Below are positions 37,110 to 48,911 of a DNA stretch of 64,000 nt, one piece after another. Within the stretch, counting starts at the first letter, position 1; each line of letters begins with the position of its first letter. The notes beneath the pieces are model-generated. The model worked only from the letters and a program-made list of their open reading frames with translations, did no database searches and was not told the DNA's origin. Location: NCBI GenBank assembly GCA_029204225.1, contig CM055112.1, forward strand, positions 31,355,996 through 31,419,995, given 5' to 3'. Both the position numbers and the translations under genes were made by a program. This DNA is from Diphasiastrum complanatum (lineage: Eukaryota > Streptophyta > Lycopodiopsida > Lycopodiales > Lycopodiaceae).

Positions 37110-39359
37110 ATCAAACTAATTACATAGATCTACTTTCACAACATTTACCAAATCTTTGATTATATGCATTAATAGTCAAATCATCAACATACATCACAAT
37201 CAAAATAAAACAAGAACGTTGTGGTATTATATATCAAAGGCCATGCCATAATGGTGAAAAAGTTGCAAGCGCTCACATATAACAATCCCCACCACAAAAG
37301 TAGTTACAATTATGATAATGAACTAAGATTGCATATTGGGATTTAAAATTACTAAGAATTGTGTATGAAATGATTTTGCCAACAAAGAGATGATCTTCAT
37401 TTCCTGATAGTTTCTTGCAATGGGTTTCGTACTTTGACCACAAAATATGTCTGTGATTTTGAAATTTTGAAATTGGCAAGGATTCATGAATATTCATGAT
37501 CAATATTGACAATAATCACAGTCAGTGTTCAAAATTATCACGACTAGTATTCACAATAATCATGATCACTATTCACAATAATCATGATCATTTTCAATAT
37601 AAGTAATTTTAGATAATCTCTTCATACGCATCTCTAAAAAGTCACTTGATTCTTCATCCGATATATGGAAGACATTTTGTATATATCATGAAAAACAAGA
37701 CACTATTAGAAACAGTAAAATATATTGATTAAGAAATTATCAAAATATAATATCATTTGTCATATTTGTTCATTAAAGCATGCGAGAACGGAATATTGAA
37801 GAAGAAGAAACTAGAACATGTGGAAACAAGCATGCATCAAATTTCTTTAAGTCTCCCACACACATGTGATTATTATAATCTGGATGTTCACAATTAAGCA
37901 TGCAATAGCCAATAAATTTGTTTGTTTTTCTTTCTATGCATGCAGCCAGCCTATGTTCTTTTTTGCATGTAATACAATTTGTATTTGAATTTCCTTGATA
38001 CAAATCTCATAGGAACTATTGGATTAAGATTAGAATACATGTGCATGCAACACAAGGTAAGGTAATTAGGCACTTGAATTTGAATATAAGTAGTTTTCAA
38101 AATCCTCTAATTGGTAAGTTCCAAAAGATGTTAAAAAAAAATCAAAACGCCTCAATGACATCAATTAAAAATCAGCACCATTTGCATAAGAAAGTCAACT
38201 AGAAAGTGACAACAATATGAACTATCATATCCTACATCCTTACAATGTGTTTCACAAAAAAACAACACATTGATTGGCTAGTAGAATGAAATACATTGAC
38301 CTATACATGGGCTCGCACGTAGATTCCTTTAATAGTTGCTTGGTTGTTGGAAGGACAAAGGTTTTGACAAGTGCTGCTGGAATTGAAATTCCTAAACAAG
38401 AGACTTTTCCATGTGCAGTCAAGATTGGTAAGGTTCCCTACACAATGGCAAATGATTGAAAAAGAGAAGACATCCCTTTAGTCGATTATTGAGCTTTCAA
38501 CTATTGGCATCAACACCTGAATCCACAATTGGTTTGGTGAATATTGAAACGTAATGTGGATGAAAAGAGATACATAGCGTAAGCAAGTGATCAGGATTAG
38601 AGCATATATAGACCAAAACTTGCAAAAATAACCTATTGTTTTTTTGAGGCTGATGGATAAAAGGTAAAAATTTGCTTACCAAGCACACATCCATCGCATC
38701 AAAACTAGACCAATTGTCTTTTTTCCCTTTTGAACTACCAAAACGTACACAAAACACATTTCTTGCTAGTGTGAACCAAGTTGCCTCAAAAAAGAAAGAT
38801 TTCCCAAGTCCTCCTTATTTATGTAAAGCAGGAAAAGCTTCTCTTATAGATTCATCTTGGCCTTCAACAACATATGTACATCTCCAATCCCATGTCCTCC
38901 ATCTTATTCAAAATCTAACATTTCAGGCTTTAAATGACCTCCTTTTTTTCCCCAAAATTCACTACAACAAGACACGTGATTTTGCGCTTTTTTTGAGCAT
39001 TTTTTTATTAAGATAGAATTTAAAATGAGTCATGGGAGGAGCGGAAAGCTCGATCGTCGAGTTCGTCATTTGGCCTCAGTATAAGCCTTGCAAATTTTAA
39101 CATATTTTTCAAAGATTTATAGGGAGGGTTATACGAAGGGTTATACAGAGGGTTATAGAGAGGGCTAGTATAGGGAGGGTCAAGCAGGCCAAGAGGAATT
39201 CCTAAATACTTTGTTCATCGAGGGTAATACCGTGACTGATGGAAAAAAGGCCCCTTCGGTATAAACCATGGTATAAAACATAATGTAAATGCATCTCACT
39301 TTTGCTCATTAGTGTAGGACAGTTGTTTGATAATGGATTGGATGTCAAATTTTATATTG

Positions 39360-41348
39360 ACAAGTGAGTAATCTCAAGGGAGAGTGAAATGATAGGTAGA
39401 GGATCTAGAGTTGGAAAGTTGTACAAGCTAGATTCTAGGGAGAGTGCTAACATTTATGATGTTGCTTATGAGACCAAGGTTCATCAGGAGGACCTATGAC
39501 ATAAGAGATTGGGACATCTCAATTTCAAGGCTATGCAATCTATGGTCAAGGAAGGAAAAGTAGTTGGACTACCAAAGACACTTTCAAAGGAGCTTCAACC
39601 TTGTGAAGCTTGTGTTTTGGCAAAATCACATAGGAGACCTTTTCTGAGATCCAACATCAAAACTCAACATCCATTTGAACTCGTGCACTCTGATGTTCAT
39701 GTCTCTTCAAGCAAGAGCAAAGGAGGAGCAAATTGCTTTGTTTCTTTCATAGATGATTACACAAGATATTCTTGGATCTACATGCTATCTTCTAAAGCCA
39801 TGGTTTATGATGTCTTTCTTACTTTCAAAGCTTATGTATAAAAGTAGTTTTATTTCAAGTTAAAAGCTTTGAGAAGTGATAGTGGCGGTGAATATACCTC
39901 TATTGTGAGCAAGAGGGTATATAGAGATAATTTTCTTGTTCTTATACTCCTCAAAAAAATGGAGTTGCTGAAAGAAAAAATAGACCATTATGTGAATTTG
40001 CAAAAGCCATTAGGCTAGAAGCATCTCTACCTAAAGAATTTTGGGGAGAAGTAGTTGCATGTGCAAATTATCTTTGTATTAGGCTTCCTAATCTTGCTAT
40101 AGAAGGAAGAACACCATTTGCGATGTTGTACAAGAAAAAGCACTTCAATCCAAGAAATGGGTTGAAGCAATGACGCTCGAGTTTGAAGCCTTGATGTCAA
40201 ACCACGCATGTGAGCTTCTGGAGCAAGCTAACAACATGCATGTCATTGGATGTAAGTGGGTATTCAGGATCAAGTACACAAATGATGGATCCATCAGCAA
40301 ATTCAATGCAAGACTTTGTGCCAAAGGTTACTCTTGAATCAAAGGTCTTGACTATGAAGACACTTTTGCAGCTATTGCAAAAATGGTAACTATAAGAATT
40401 CTCATTTCTCTTGCATGTTATCAAAATTGGAGGATGTTTCAACTTGATGTTTCTAATGCCTTTTTCAATGGTTACCTTGAGGAGGAGATCTACATGGAGC
40501 AACCACCTGGATTTGTGGAAGTTGGTGAAGAATCAAAAGTTTGTCTTTTGTTCGAAAGTCTCTATGACCTAAAACAAGCACCAAGGTCTTGGTATACAAC
40601 GCTCAACTCCTTTCTCATATCACTCAGATTTTGTGTTAGTGAATATGACCCTTCATTGTATATTAAGTTTGTAAATAAAAATCTGGTTATTCTTCTCATC
40701 TATGTAGATGATATCATTCTTAGTGAAAATAATGAGGAGCTAGTTGAAGAAACTAAGTATGCACTTGGTAGTGGATTTAAGATGCAAGATCTAGGAGTTC
40801 TTCACTACATTTTAGGCCTAGAAATTGACTTTTGGAAAGAACATGCTTTCATAAGTCAAAGTAGATATGCACTTTCCATGCTTAAGAAATTTCAGATGGA
40901 AAACTATAAAGGCATAGATACACCAATGGAGCACATTGTAAAAGTTCCTATGAAAGATGATGAAAGATCCTTTGAGGACATCACTCTTTATAGGAGTATT
41001 ATTGGCTCACTTATATGGTTAACTATGACAAGGTATGATCTAAGCTTTAGTGTGCATAAGTTAAGCCAACACATGCAGGATCGAAAGAAATATCATTGGA
41101 AGTTGGCTAAAAGAATCTTGAGATATGTATCTTCTACCTTAGACTTTGGATTGATCTACAAAGGAGAAGATCTAACTTTGGTTGCTTTTTCAAACTCAGA
41201 TTTTGCAGGAGACAGGATAAATAGGAAATCCACAAGTGTTTACACAATTTTTCTTGGAGGGAATTTGGTTTCTTGGCTATCAAATAAGCAAGCAACTATA
41301 TCCTTATCATCTTGTGAAGTTGAGTGCAAATCTCTTACAACCACTTGA
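39360..41348 (+). pseudogene. Copia integrase-RT-RNase H, copy 2
   Basis: Continuous Copia pol remains. Pre-integrase and integrase core are at 39509-39841 ('KRLGHLNFKAMQSMV', 'FVSFIDDYTRYSWIYML', first catalytic Asp region 'HSDVHVSSS'). A decayed stretch runs to 40138, and a deletion junction there joins directly to 'KKHFNPRNGLKQ'-like sequence in a shifted frame. RT/RNase H is 40383-41348 with the catalytic 'IYVDDIILS' and 'SNSDFAGDRINRKSTSVYT'. The TGA before 'IKGLDYEDTF' (40335-40337) is shared with copy 1. Relative to copy 1, the histidine in 'VHSDVH' keeps Asp where copy 1 has Asn, so copy 2 is closer to the ancestor. Confidence 0.88.
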
Positions 41349-41952
41349 TTTTCTTTTTTTCTTCATTTCAATATATTAGGGTTTAGTGTAATGGTTTGTA
41401 TGTTTATGAAGGTTGTTGGTAGCCTTCATGAAGAATTCTCACAAGATGATTATAATAATCACATATGTCACAAGAGACTTAAAAGGATATAATGCATGCT
41501 TGATTCCACATGTTCTAGCTTCTTCTTCTTCTTATTCCGCTCTCACATGCTTGAATGAACAAATATGACAAGTGATAATATATTTTGATAATTTCTTAAT
41601 CAATATAATTTTATTATTTCTAGTAGTGTCTTGTTTTGCATGATATATACAAAATGTCTTCCATTTATCGGATGAAGAATCGATTGACTTTTATGAGATG
41701 TGTCTGAAGAGAGTATCTAAAATCACCTATATTAAAAGCTAATAACTTAGATATTGATCATGATTATTGTGAACAATGATCATGATTATTGTGAATACTA
41801 GTCGTGAGAATTTTGAGCACTGGTTGTGATTATTGTGAATATTGATCATGAATATTCATGAATCTTTGCAAATTTTAAAATTTTAAAATTTCAAAATCAC
41901 GGACATATTTTGTCCAAAGCTGAAGGAAGTCATTTAGAAATGAATACCTTAC

Positions 41953-42870
41953 TGTTGTAAAGCTGACTCAGGTGCACCCAACGTGCCCTGTAAGACTCTA
42001 AGGGGTGACACTCCCTAAGGTCCCAGAGCAAGTTAGAACGTCAAGGACTGAGCCTCCGACCTGTGGTGAGCCAGTCAAGTAGTCACAAGTCATGAGCTAG
42101 CTCTGGAGCTCGAGTCATGGCCTAGTCAGGAAGCAAGTTGATTCTGCCACCGGGACGGCTCCCGGGACCCATGTCCGGGAGCCAGACTGATTCTGCCAGG
42201 CTTGCCAGGCTTAATCAACAAAATAAAAACTAAGTCCCAAAAAGCGTGCTTTACCAAAAAGCACTATGTTTCAGAACAGAGGAGGTGCACCGAATCACAG
42301 CTGAACTATAGGGGGAGTCCGGCAGATAGAGACTTCGGCAGCTCAACCAGCGCCAGGAATCCAGTCGCCAGGTCTCAGCTCCCTCTACCAGCACGAGCCA
42401 GGCACAATGCCCAGCACGTGTTGGTGGCCCCGAGACCGGTCAGTCTATGTATGAATGTAACCTCTTCCAAATCTAATAAAGTTGATCCTTGGGGATGATT
42501 ACCATTTCGGTTTCGCCTCCGGGATTGGTCCAAGTGGAAGGACCCTTACTACAACCTTTTTGCGTCGCTAGCGCCTAAGGGTCCATGTCATCGACATGGG
42601 GCTTGCCGCTATGCCAATTGGTCAATTTGGTGACCACTGTGCCTTGGGTTTCATGTGTGGCTTGTCTTTGCCTTTGGTTACCTTTTGGGGACGGATTCTG
42701 AGTTGGCTTTCGGGTTGGTTGGGATTCCAGTTTTCTTAAGTCTGAATGGTTAAGCTTGTTACGTTTCTGAGTTGGCTTTTACGTAAGTGCATGATGGATG
42801 AATGTTAGACTTAAGCGCGTGTTGGGAAAACTGCTCAAGTCCCAGCGCCCTTTGAGGCGCCGGCGCAACA
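41953..42870 (+). repeat. Gypsy 5' LTR
   Basis: 918 bases with TG...CA ends. It has an AATAAAG polyadenylation-type signal near 42475, which fits the LTR R region. Its GC content is clearly above its surroundings. Confidence 0.95.
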
Positions 42871-42872
42871 TG

Positions 42873-42885
42873 TGGTATCAGAGCC
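42873..42885 (+). promoter_or_regulatory. Gypsy primer-binding site (tRNA-iMet)
   Basis: TGGTATCAGAGCC, two bases inside the 5' LTR, complementary to the 3' end of initiator Met-tRNA. Confidence 0.93.
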
Positions 42886-43585
42886 GACTAGCCGGTCAGC
42901 TACGCAAGTCTCACAGGGATGGCCACATTTTTGGGATTTGTCAGGACAACCGTTGCGCAAGGTGATGCCCACAGTGTAAGCACGGGTGCGTCCACGGTCG
43001 GGGTGGTAGGCAGAACGGGGGACTTGATGAGTCAAAGTGCTGCCCTCGAGGTGTAAGCACGGTCAGTTCTCACGGTTCGGGCCTGGCGCTGTCTGCACGT
43101 AGGACGGATGAGGCAAAGTGCTGCCTAGGTAGGTGAAAGCACGGTCTGTACCTTGTGGGGTGCGGGGCGACATATTCGAACTGTACGGGTTAACCATTGA
43201 TACAGAGATGCTGCTCGAATTCGGGTGTAAAGCACGGGTGGTTAACTGCCGGTGTGGGATAGCTGCCGATCGTTTAGCTATAAGGGCTATCGACCAAAAA
43301 GTGGTGGGGCGTGACTGAGGCAATGTTCTACTTAATGGTGAAAGCACGGATGGTTGGATGGATGTTTCCCTGTGGGCTAATTCTGTGATAGATTTGTGTG
43401 GGCGCGGCTAGGCAAAGATCCTACGTCCGGTCTCAAGGGGAATGTGACTTGAGAGGGATCATCTGTTTAGCTTTGGTTGGTATGTTCGTTTGTGGTGTGC
43501 TTGCTTGGACCTGAATTATCCCTGACTACTTCTTTTGATCCAGGTGATCTGATCTAGTTGGGAGTTGTGAGAGGAGCTTACATTT
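42886..43585 (+). other. Gypsy leader with imperfect tandem repeats in place of gag
   Basis: Gag should lie here, but no plus-strand frame of useful length exists. Instead a set of related short blocks recurs: 'GTGTAAGCACGG' or 'GTGAAAGCACGG' (about 42976, 43050, 43132, 43227, 43341) and 'GAGGCAAAGTGCTGCC' (about 43027, 43109 and decayed copies later), roughly every 80-115 bases. The region is GC-rich relative to the window. Confidence 0.6.
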
Positions 43586-46500
43586 ATGAGTGGACGACGC
43601 ACAAGTATGGAAAGGAACTTCCATGGGGCAACCCCCAAGATTGGTTCAAGATTGTTATTCTTATCAAGAAAGATCGCGGGGAGGAAGTCAGATTTCATGA
43701 TCGACTCAGGAGCTTCACATAACTATATCTCAAGGAGCGTAGTGGAACAATTCAGCTTGCCGACTAGGAATGTTACATCTACTCTCAAGGTAGAAACAGC
43801 GAAGGGAGCACTAGATGCAGACAAAGCGACATTGAACATCCCGATGCAGATTGGAAGATGGAAGGCTAAACTTAGCTTTGTGATTTTAGAGATGGATGCC
43901 TTTGATGTGATTTTGGGCCTCCCTTGGTTAAATGAACACTGTATCACAGTTTTGGGTAGGAGCTCAAAGTTGGTCCTCTTGGATTATAAGGGACAAATTT
44001 GCGTGACAAAAGCCCTGCTCGGAGGAAATGCTAAGGATACCGATATTGAACAAAATCTGGTTGCAGCATTAGTGATGAAAAGAATGGTGAAAGGGAAAAG
44101 GTCAAAGTGCTTTCTTTGCATCTGTCGAGAAGTCCCAGAAGGGAAAAGCGTGCGACAAGAAAACTTGCCAGAAGAAGTGGCAGATTTGTTAGAAGAATTT
44201 AGCGATGTGTTTCCGGAGGAACTCCCAGCTAAGCTACCTCCTCGAAGACCAGTGGACCATAAAATTGAGTTGGTACCAGTAACAGAGCCAACTTCACGAG
44301 CACCCTACAGAATGTCACAAGAAGAGTTGGCGGAACTGAAACGACAACTTGGTGAATTGATAGACAAAGGTTTTATTAGACCTAGCGCTTCACATTCTGG
44401 AGCCCCAATGTTGTTCGTGGAAAAGGCGGACAAAACTCTTCGAATGTGTGTGGATTATCGCATGCTTAACAAGAGTACCATCAAGAACAAGTACCCCATG
44501 CCTAGAATTGATGACCTATTCGACCAGCTCAAACATGCCAAATACTTTAGCCGAATAGATCTCAGATTTGGATATCATCAAATTCGAATAGCTAAAGGTG
44601 ATGAGCACAAAACGGCATTTCAAACGTGGTACGGGAGTCATGAGTTCCTGGTGATGCCATTCGGTCTAACAAACGCACCAGCCACTTTTTGCACGTTGAT
44701 GAACAATATATTTCAAGACTGCTTGGATGAATTTGTCATTGTGTACATTGATGACATATTAATATTTAGCCGGAACCTTAAAGATCACATTCAACATTTA
44801 AGGACAGTTCTCCAACGACTGAGGAGGAACTGCTTGTTCGCGAAAAGAGAGAAATGTGAGTTTGTGGTATAGGAAGTTGACTTCCTTGGACATGTTATAG
44901 GCCACGGACGGATTCGAATGGATCCTAAGAAGATCAAGGCTATCTTGGATTGGCTAGCACCTAAAACTGTTCATGGCATCAAATCCTTTGTGGGCTTATG
45001 TAACTTTTACAGGAGATTCATTGAGGCATTTAGCAAAATTGTGGCACCACTGTTGGAGCAGACCAAGACTCATCTGAAGATGACATGGACACCGGAATGT
45101 GAAGCAGCGTTCCAAGAACTAAAACGACGGATCACTCAAGAACCCATCCTTGCCTTACCGGACTTTAGCAAACCTTTTGAAATACATACAGATGCGTCGA
45201 ACTTTGCTATTGGGGCCATGCTGATGCAAGACGGAAAACCTGTTGCATATTTTTCAAAGAAATTGAGTGACGTAGAGCGACGATGGCCAACTCATGAAAA
45301 AGAAATGGTCGATGTAGTCCAAGCAGTGGAGCATTGGAGACATTATGTGGCAGAAAAACCCTTTAAGGCATTCACTGATAATGTATCACTCAAGTACTTC
45401 TCATCCCAAGGTATACTCACGCCAAAGCAAATGCGATGGCAAAACTTTCTCTCAAAATTCAATATAGACATTTTACACACGGCGGGAAAGAACAATGTGG
45501 TGGCGGACGCACTAAGTAGACAAGAACACTTGATGGCAACCGTGACAACTCAGGTGACTGGCCTACTCCAAGAAATCAGAGAGAATTATGGTGTAGATGC
45601 GTTGGCAAAGGACTTAATGATCGAATTCCAGCTGGGAAAGCCTCATAAACATTTCACTTGGAAAGATCAAATGGTTGTCTATAAACAACGCAGAGTATAT
45701 GTCCCAAACAACATCAACCTGAGGAAGAAAGTCTTGCGAGAACATCATGACGTACTAGCCGCCGGGCATCCAGGGGTGAATCGCATGTATGAACTTCTCA
45801 AAAGAGGCTTCTATTGGCCAAGTATGTGGGCAGACGTTGAATCCTATGTACAAACATGCCCGACATGTCAACAAGTGAAGGTGGAACCGCTAGCTCCGGC
45901 TGGACTACTCCAACCATTACCGATACCAGCATACCCATGGGATTCGGTGAGCATGGATTTTATTGTTCAACTACCACGGTGCCAAGGATTCGACTCAATT
46001 TATGTGGTGGTTGACCGGTTTTCAAAGCAAGTTCATCTAGTACCAACTAAAAGTTCAGTGACAGCTGAAGAAGTGGCAAGGTTATTTTTCAAATGTGTTT
46101 TCAAATACCACGGCCTGCCTAGAACGATTATTTCTGACCGAGACACCAAGTTCGTCGGAAAGTTTTGGACTTGTCTATTTCGCCTCGTGGGAACCAGATT
46201 GAATTTCAGTACTGCATATCATCCTCAGACAAATGGGCAAACGGAGCGAGTCAATCGACAGATTGAATAATATTTACAAAATTATGTCGCTTGGGACCAA
46301 TCCGATTGGGTCAACTACTTGGATATTCTCGAGTTTGCACATAACAACCAAGTGAACAGATCTACTGGAAGGGCACCCTTCGAGATAAGCAATGGTCGGC
46401 TACCGATTGTTCCAAGCTCTTTTCTTAGAGGCGTGCAGGAAACACCAGTACCCACTGTAGAGGAATTCATCAATGAGTGGCACACAAAGCTGACCGAGGT

Positions 46501-47068
46501 GAAGGCATTTTTAGAGCAGTCACAAAGGAGTATGGCAGCTGATGTAAACCCACATCGACGAGAACTGGAATTTGAGGAAGGTGATCAAGTATGGTTGAAC
46601 ACAAAGAACATTGCGTTACCAAAAGGTTTTTCTCATAAGTTTGCTCGACCTTATGCGGGACCATATTATGTCACCAAGAAGATCAACCCAGTGGCTTATC
46701 GATTAGCGCTGCCATCTAGCTTGGATATACACAATGTGTTTCATATCTCATTACTCAAATGGTACAAACCAGATGAGCGATTTGATTGGCAACACGAACT
46801 CCGTCACCCACCAACGACACTTGATGATACGAAGAGACAGCTTGTACCAGAACAAATATTGACACATAGAAAGCGAACTGGCGTTCAACGTGAATATCTA
46901 GTGAAGTGGCTACGGGCTCCACTTATTGAGGCTTCTTGGGAGTACGAAGACAAACTTAAGGAGGGAGCCCCTGAAGTACTAGCAGATTATCTGCAGAAGA
47001 ACCAACGCAATAGCCTTTTTCCCAGATCGGCACACAAAGCACTACCTGGCGGCATGCCTCTTACATAA
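43586..47068 (+). pseudogene. Gypsy chromovirus pol with two premature stops
   Basis: One continuous frame of 1,161 codon positions. Protease: '[17 protein letters not shown]' (catalytic DSGA), near 43696. Reverse transcriptase: '[20 protein letters not shown]', '[12 protein letters not shown]' and catalytic '[12 protein letters not shown]' near 44740-44775. RNase H: 'EIHTDASNFAIGAML' near 45180. Integrase: zinc-binding His and Cys in 'HHDVLAAGHPGVNRMYELL' and 'CPTCQQVK', catalytic 'SMDFIVQLP', 'IISDRDTKFVGKF' and the Glu in 'YHPQTNGQTERVNRQIE'. Chromodomain: 'REYLVKWLRAPLIEASWEYE'. TAG at 44870-44872 and TAA at 46268-46270 interrupt it without changing frame. The downstream pieces would otherwise be intact. 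The start ATG follows directly on the leader, so a Gag-Pol junction has been lost. Confidence 0.93.
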
Positions 47069-47309
47069 ACATTCATGGCCATTCTGAAGTTCAAGGAACT
47101 TCCCGGTATTTTTCTTAAGTTTGCCAATAAATCACTTGCAGTTTTACACAGGTTTTACGTAAGTGAACTTTATCTACACTTTTCCTGTGCTATTGCCAAT
47201 GTATTTTGTAATTCAAAGTTGCTAAGGCCGGTGAATTAAGCCCGTGCCATACGTCCTAGGTCTAGTTTGGCCCTGATGAGGACATCAGCTTTTTCAAACG
47301 AGGGGAGGA

Positions 47310-48226
47310 TGTTGTAAAGCTAACTCAGGTGCACCCAACGTGCCCTGTAAGACTCTAAGGGGTGACACTCCCTAAGGTCCCAGAGCAAGTTAGAACGTCA
47401 AGGACTGAGCCTCCGACCTGTGGTGAGCCAGTCAAGTAGTCACAAGTCATGAGCTAGCTCTGGAGCTCGAGTCATGGCCTAGTCAGGAAGCAAGTTGATT
47501 CTGCCACCGGAACAGCTCCCGGGACCCATGTCCGGGAGCCAGACTGATTCTGCCAGGCTTGCCAGGCTTAATCAGCAAAATAAAAACTAAGTCCCAAAAA
47601 GCGTGCTTCACCAGAAAGCACTATGTTTCAGAACAGAGGGGTGCGCCGAATCACAGCAGAACTATAGGGGGAGTCCGGCAGACAGAAACTTGGGCAGCTC
47701 AACCAGCGCCAGGAATCCAGTCGCCAGGTCTCAGCTCCCTCTACCAGCATGAGCCAGGCACAATGCCCAGCACGTGTTGGTGGCCCCGAGACCGGTCAGT
47801 CTATGTATGAATGTAACCTCTTCCAAATCTAATAAAGTTGATCCTTGGGGATGATTATCATTTCGGTTTCGCCTCCGGGACTGGTCCAAGTGGAAGGACC
47901 CTTACTACAACCTTTTTGCGTCGCTGGCGCCTAAGGGTCTCTGTCATCGACATGGGGCTTGCCGCTATGCCAATTGGTCAGTTTGGCGACCACTATGCCT
48001 TGGTTTTCATGTGTGGCTTGTCTTTACCTTTGGTTACCTTTTGGGGACGGATTCTGAGTTGGCTTTCGGGTTGGTTGGGATTCCAGTTTTCTTAAGTCTG
48101 AATGGTTAAGCTTGTTACGTTTCTGAGTTGGCTTTTACGTAAGTGCATGATGGATGAATGTTAGACTTAAGCGCGTGTTGGGGAAACCGCTCAAGTCCCA
48201 GCGCCCTTTGAGGCGCCGGCGCAACA
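47310..48226 (+). repeat. Gypsy 3' LTR
   Basis: 917 bases, same termini as the 5' LTR, preceded by the polypurine tract GAGGGGAGGA (47300-47309). Confidence 0.95.
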
Positions 48227-48231
48227 CTTAC

Positions 48232-48911
48232 GCACCATGCAGCCATGCTGTATTTGAGGAAGGATCATTAGTCCACAACCAAGTGAATGTGAAATGCGGA
48301 AAACATTATTAGTGCTGGACTGCTACAGCTAAAGCCAACAGAAATGAAATTTCAGTTATTCATTCGTAACAATCTAATTCAGTTTAGCTATCTATAGCAA
48401 AAATTAATTAAAGATTTGCATCCACCTTTTGGAGCTGCCAGAAAAAAACCGATCGTCATTAAGACTTTGAGAGTCCCAGCCGTGGTTAAAGCTCTCTTGG
48501 CAGCTAGTAACAAGGCCGGCAGGCATGACCATCCACTGCACCAAATACATAGAGCACACTTCAAGCTATGTTGTAAAATCCGTTAGACAGGTGATAATCT
48601 CGAAAAATCTGGAAGAGTAAGCAATTCTGGCGCCTACGAGATACATTGATATGTAGATGCCTCTCATGAGAATGGAAAACAAAACCGGAGGCTGCCATTT
48701 CTACCAAACAGATAGTATATACATATAAGGTTTGACATGTCATTTAGTGTGCGTAGATACATAGTGTCGATCCAGTCAATGATACAAAAATCGGGATGCA
48801 CGAAGGGACAATATTCTTATTCAACACTCGCTTGAGATGTATGTTGTGAAACAGTCGCGGAGGCATCAGATCTAAGAATAATATAGACATCGGTGGGTTT
48901 GCAGGAAGATA
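48232..48911 (-). other. Probable 3' UTR and flank of the unidentified gene
   Basis: No frame of note. It directly follows the last exon on the minus strand and is interrupted at 48226/48232 by the Gypsy element; the other side of the target site continues at 41952 down to about 41914, where the segmental duplication border is met. Confidence 0.4.

Larger units (their letters stand above)
41953..48226 (+). mobile_element. Gypsy chromovirus, 6,274 bp, with TSD
   Basis: A structurally complete LTR retrotransposon. LTRs at 41953-42870 and 47310-48226 begin TGTTGTAAAGC and end GGCGCAACA. The primer-binding site is at 42873, a polypurine tract (GAGGGGAGGA) ends at 47309, and the flanks carry the same CTTAC (41948-41952 and 48227-48231). 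The chromodomain at the C-terminus of pol places it among chromoviruses. By eye the LTRs differ at about 27 of 917 positions, mostly transitions, so insertion is recent on an evolutionary scale. pol has two in-frame stops, and no gag is recognisable between the primer-binding site and 43586. It inserted beside the 3' region of the gene at 48912-51917. Confidence 0.96.

Noticed and set aside
42202-42498. Frames of 83-98 codons inside both LTRs of the Gypsy element (also 47559-47810)
   Set aside because: They lie in LTR sequence, differ in frame between the two LTRs and match no protein family I know.
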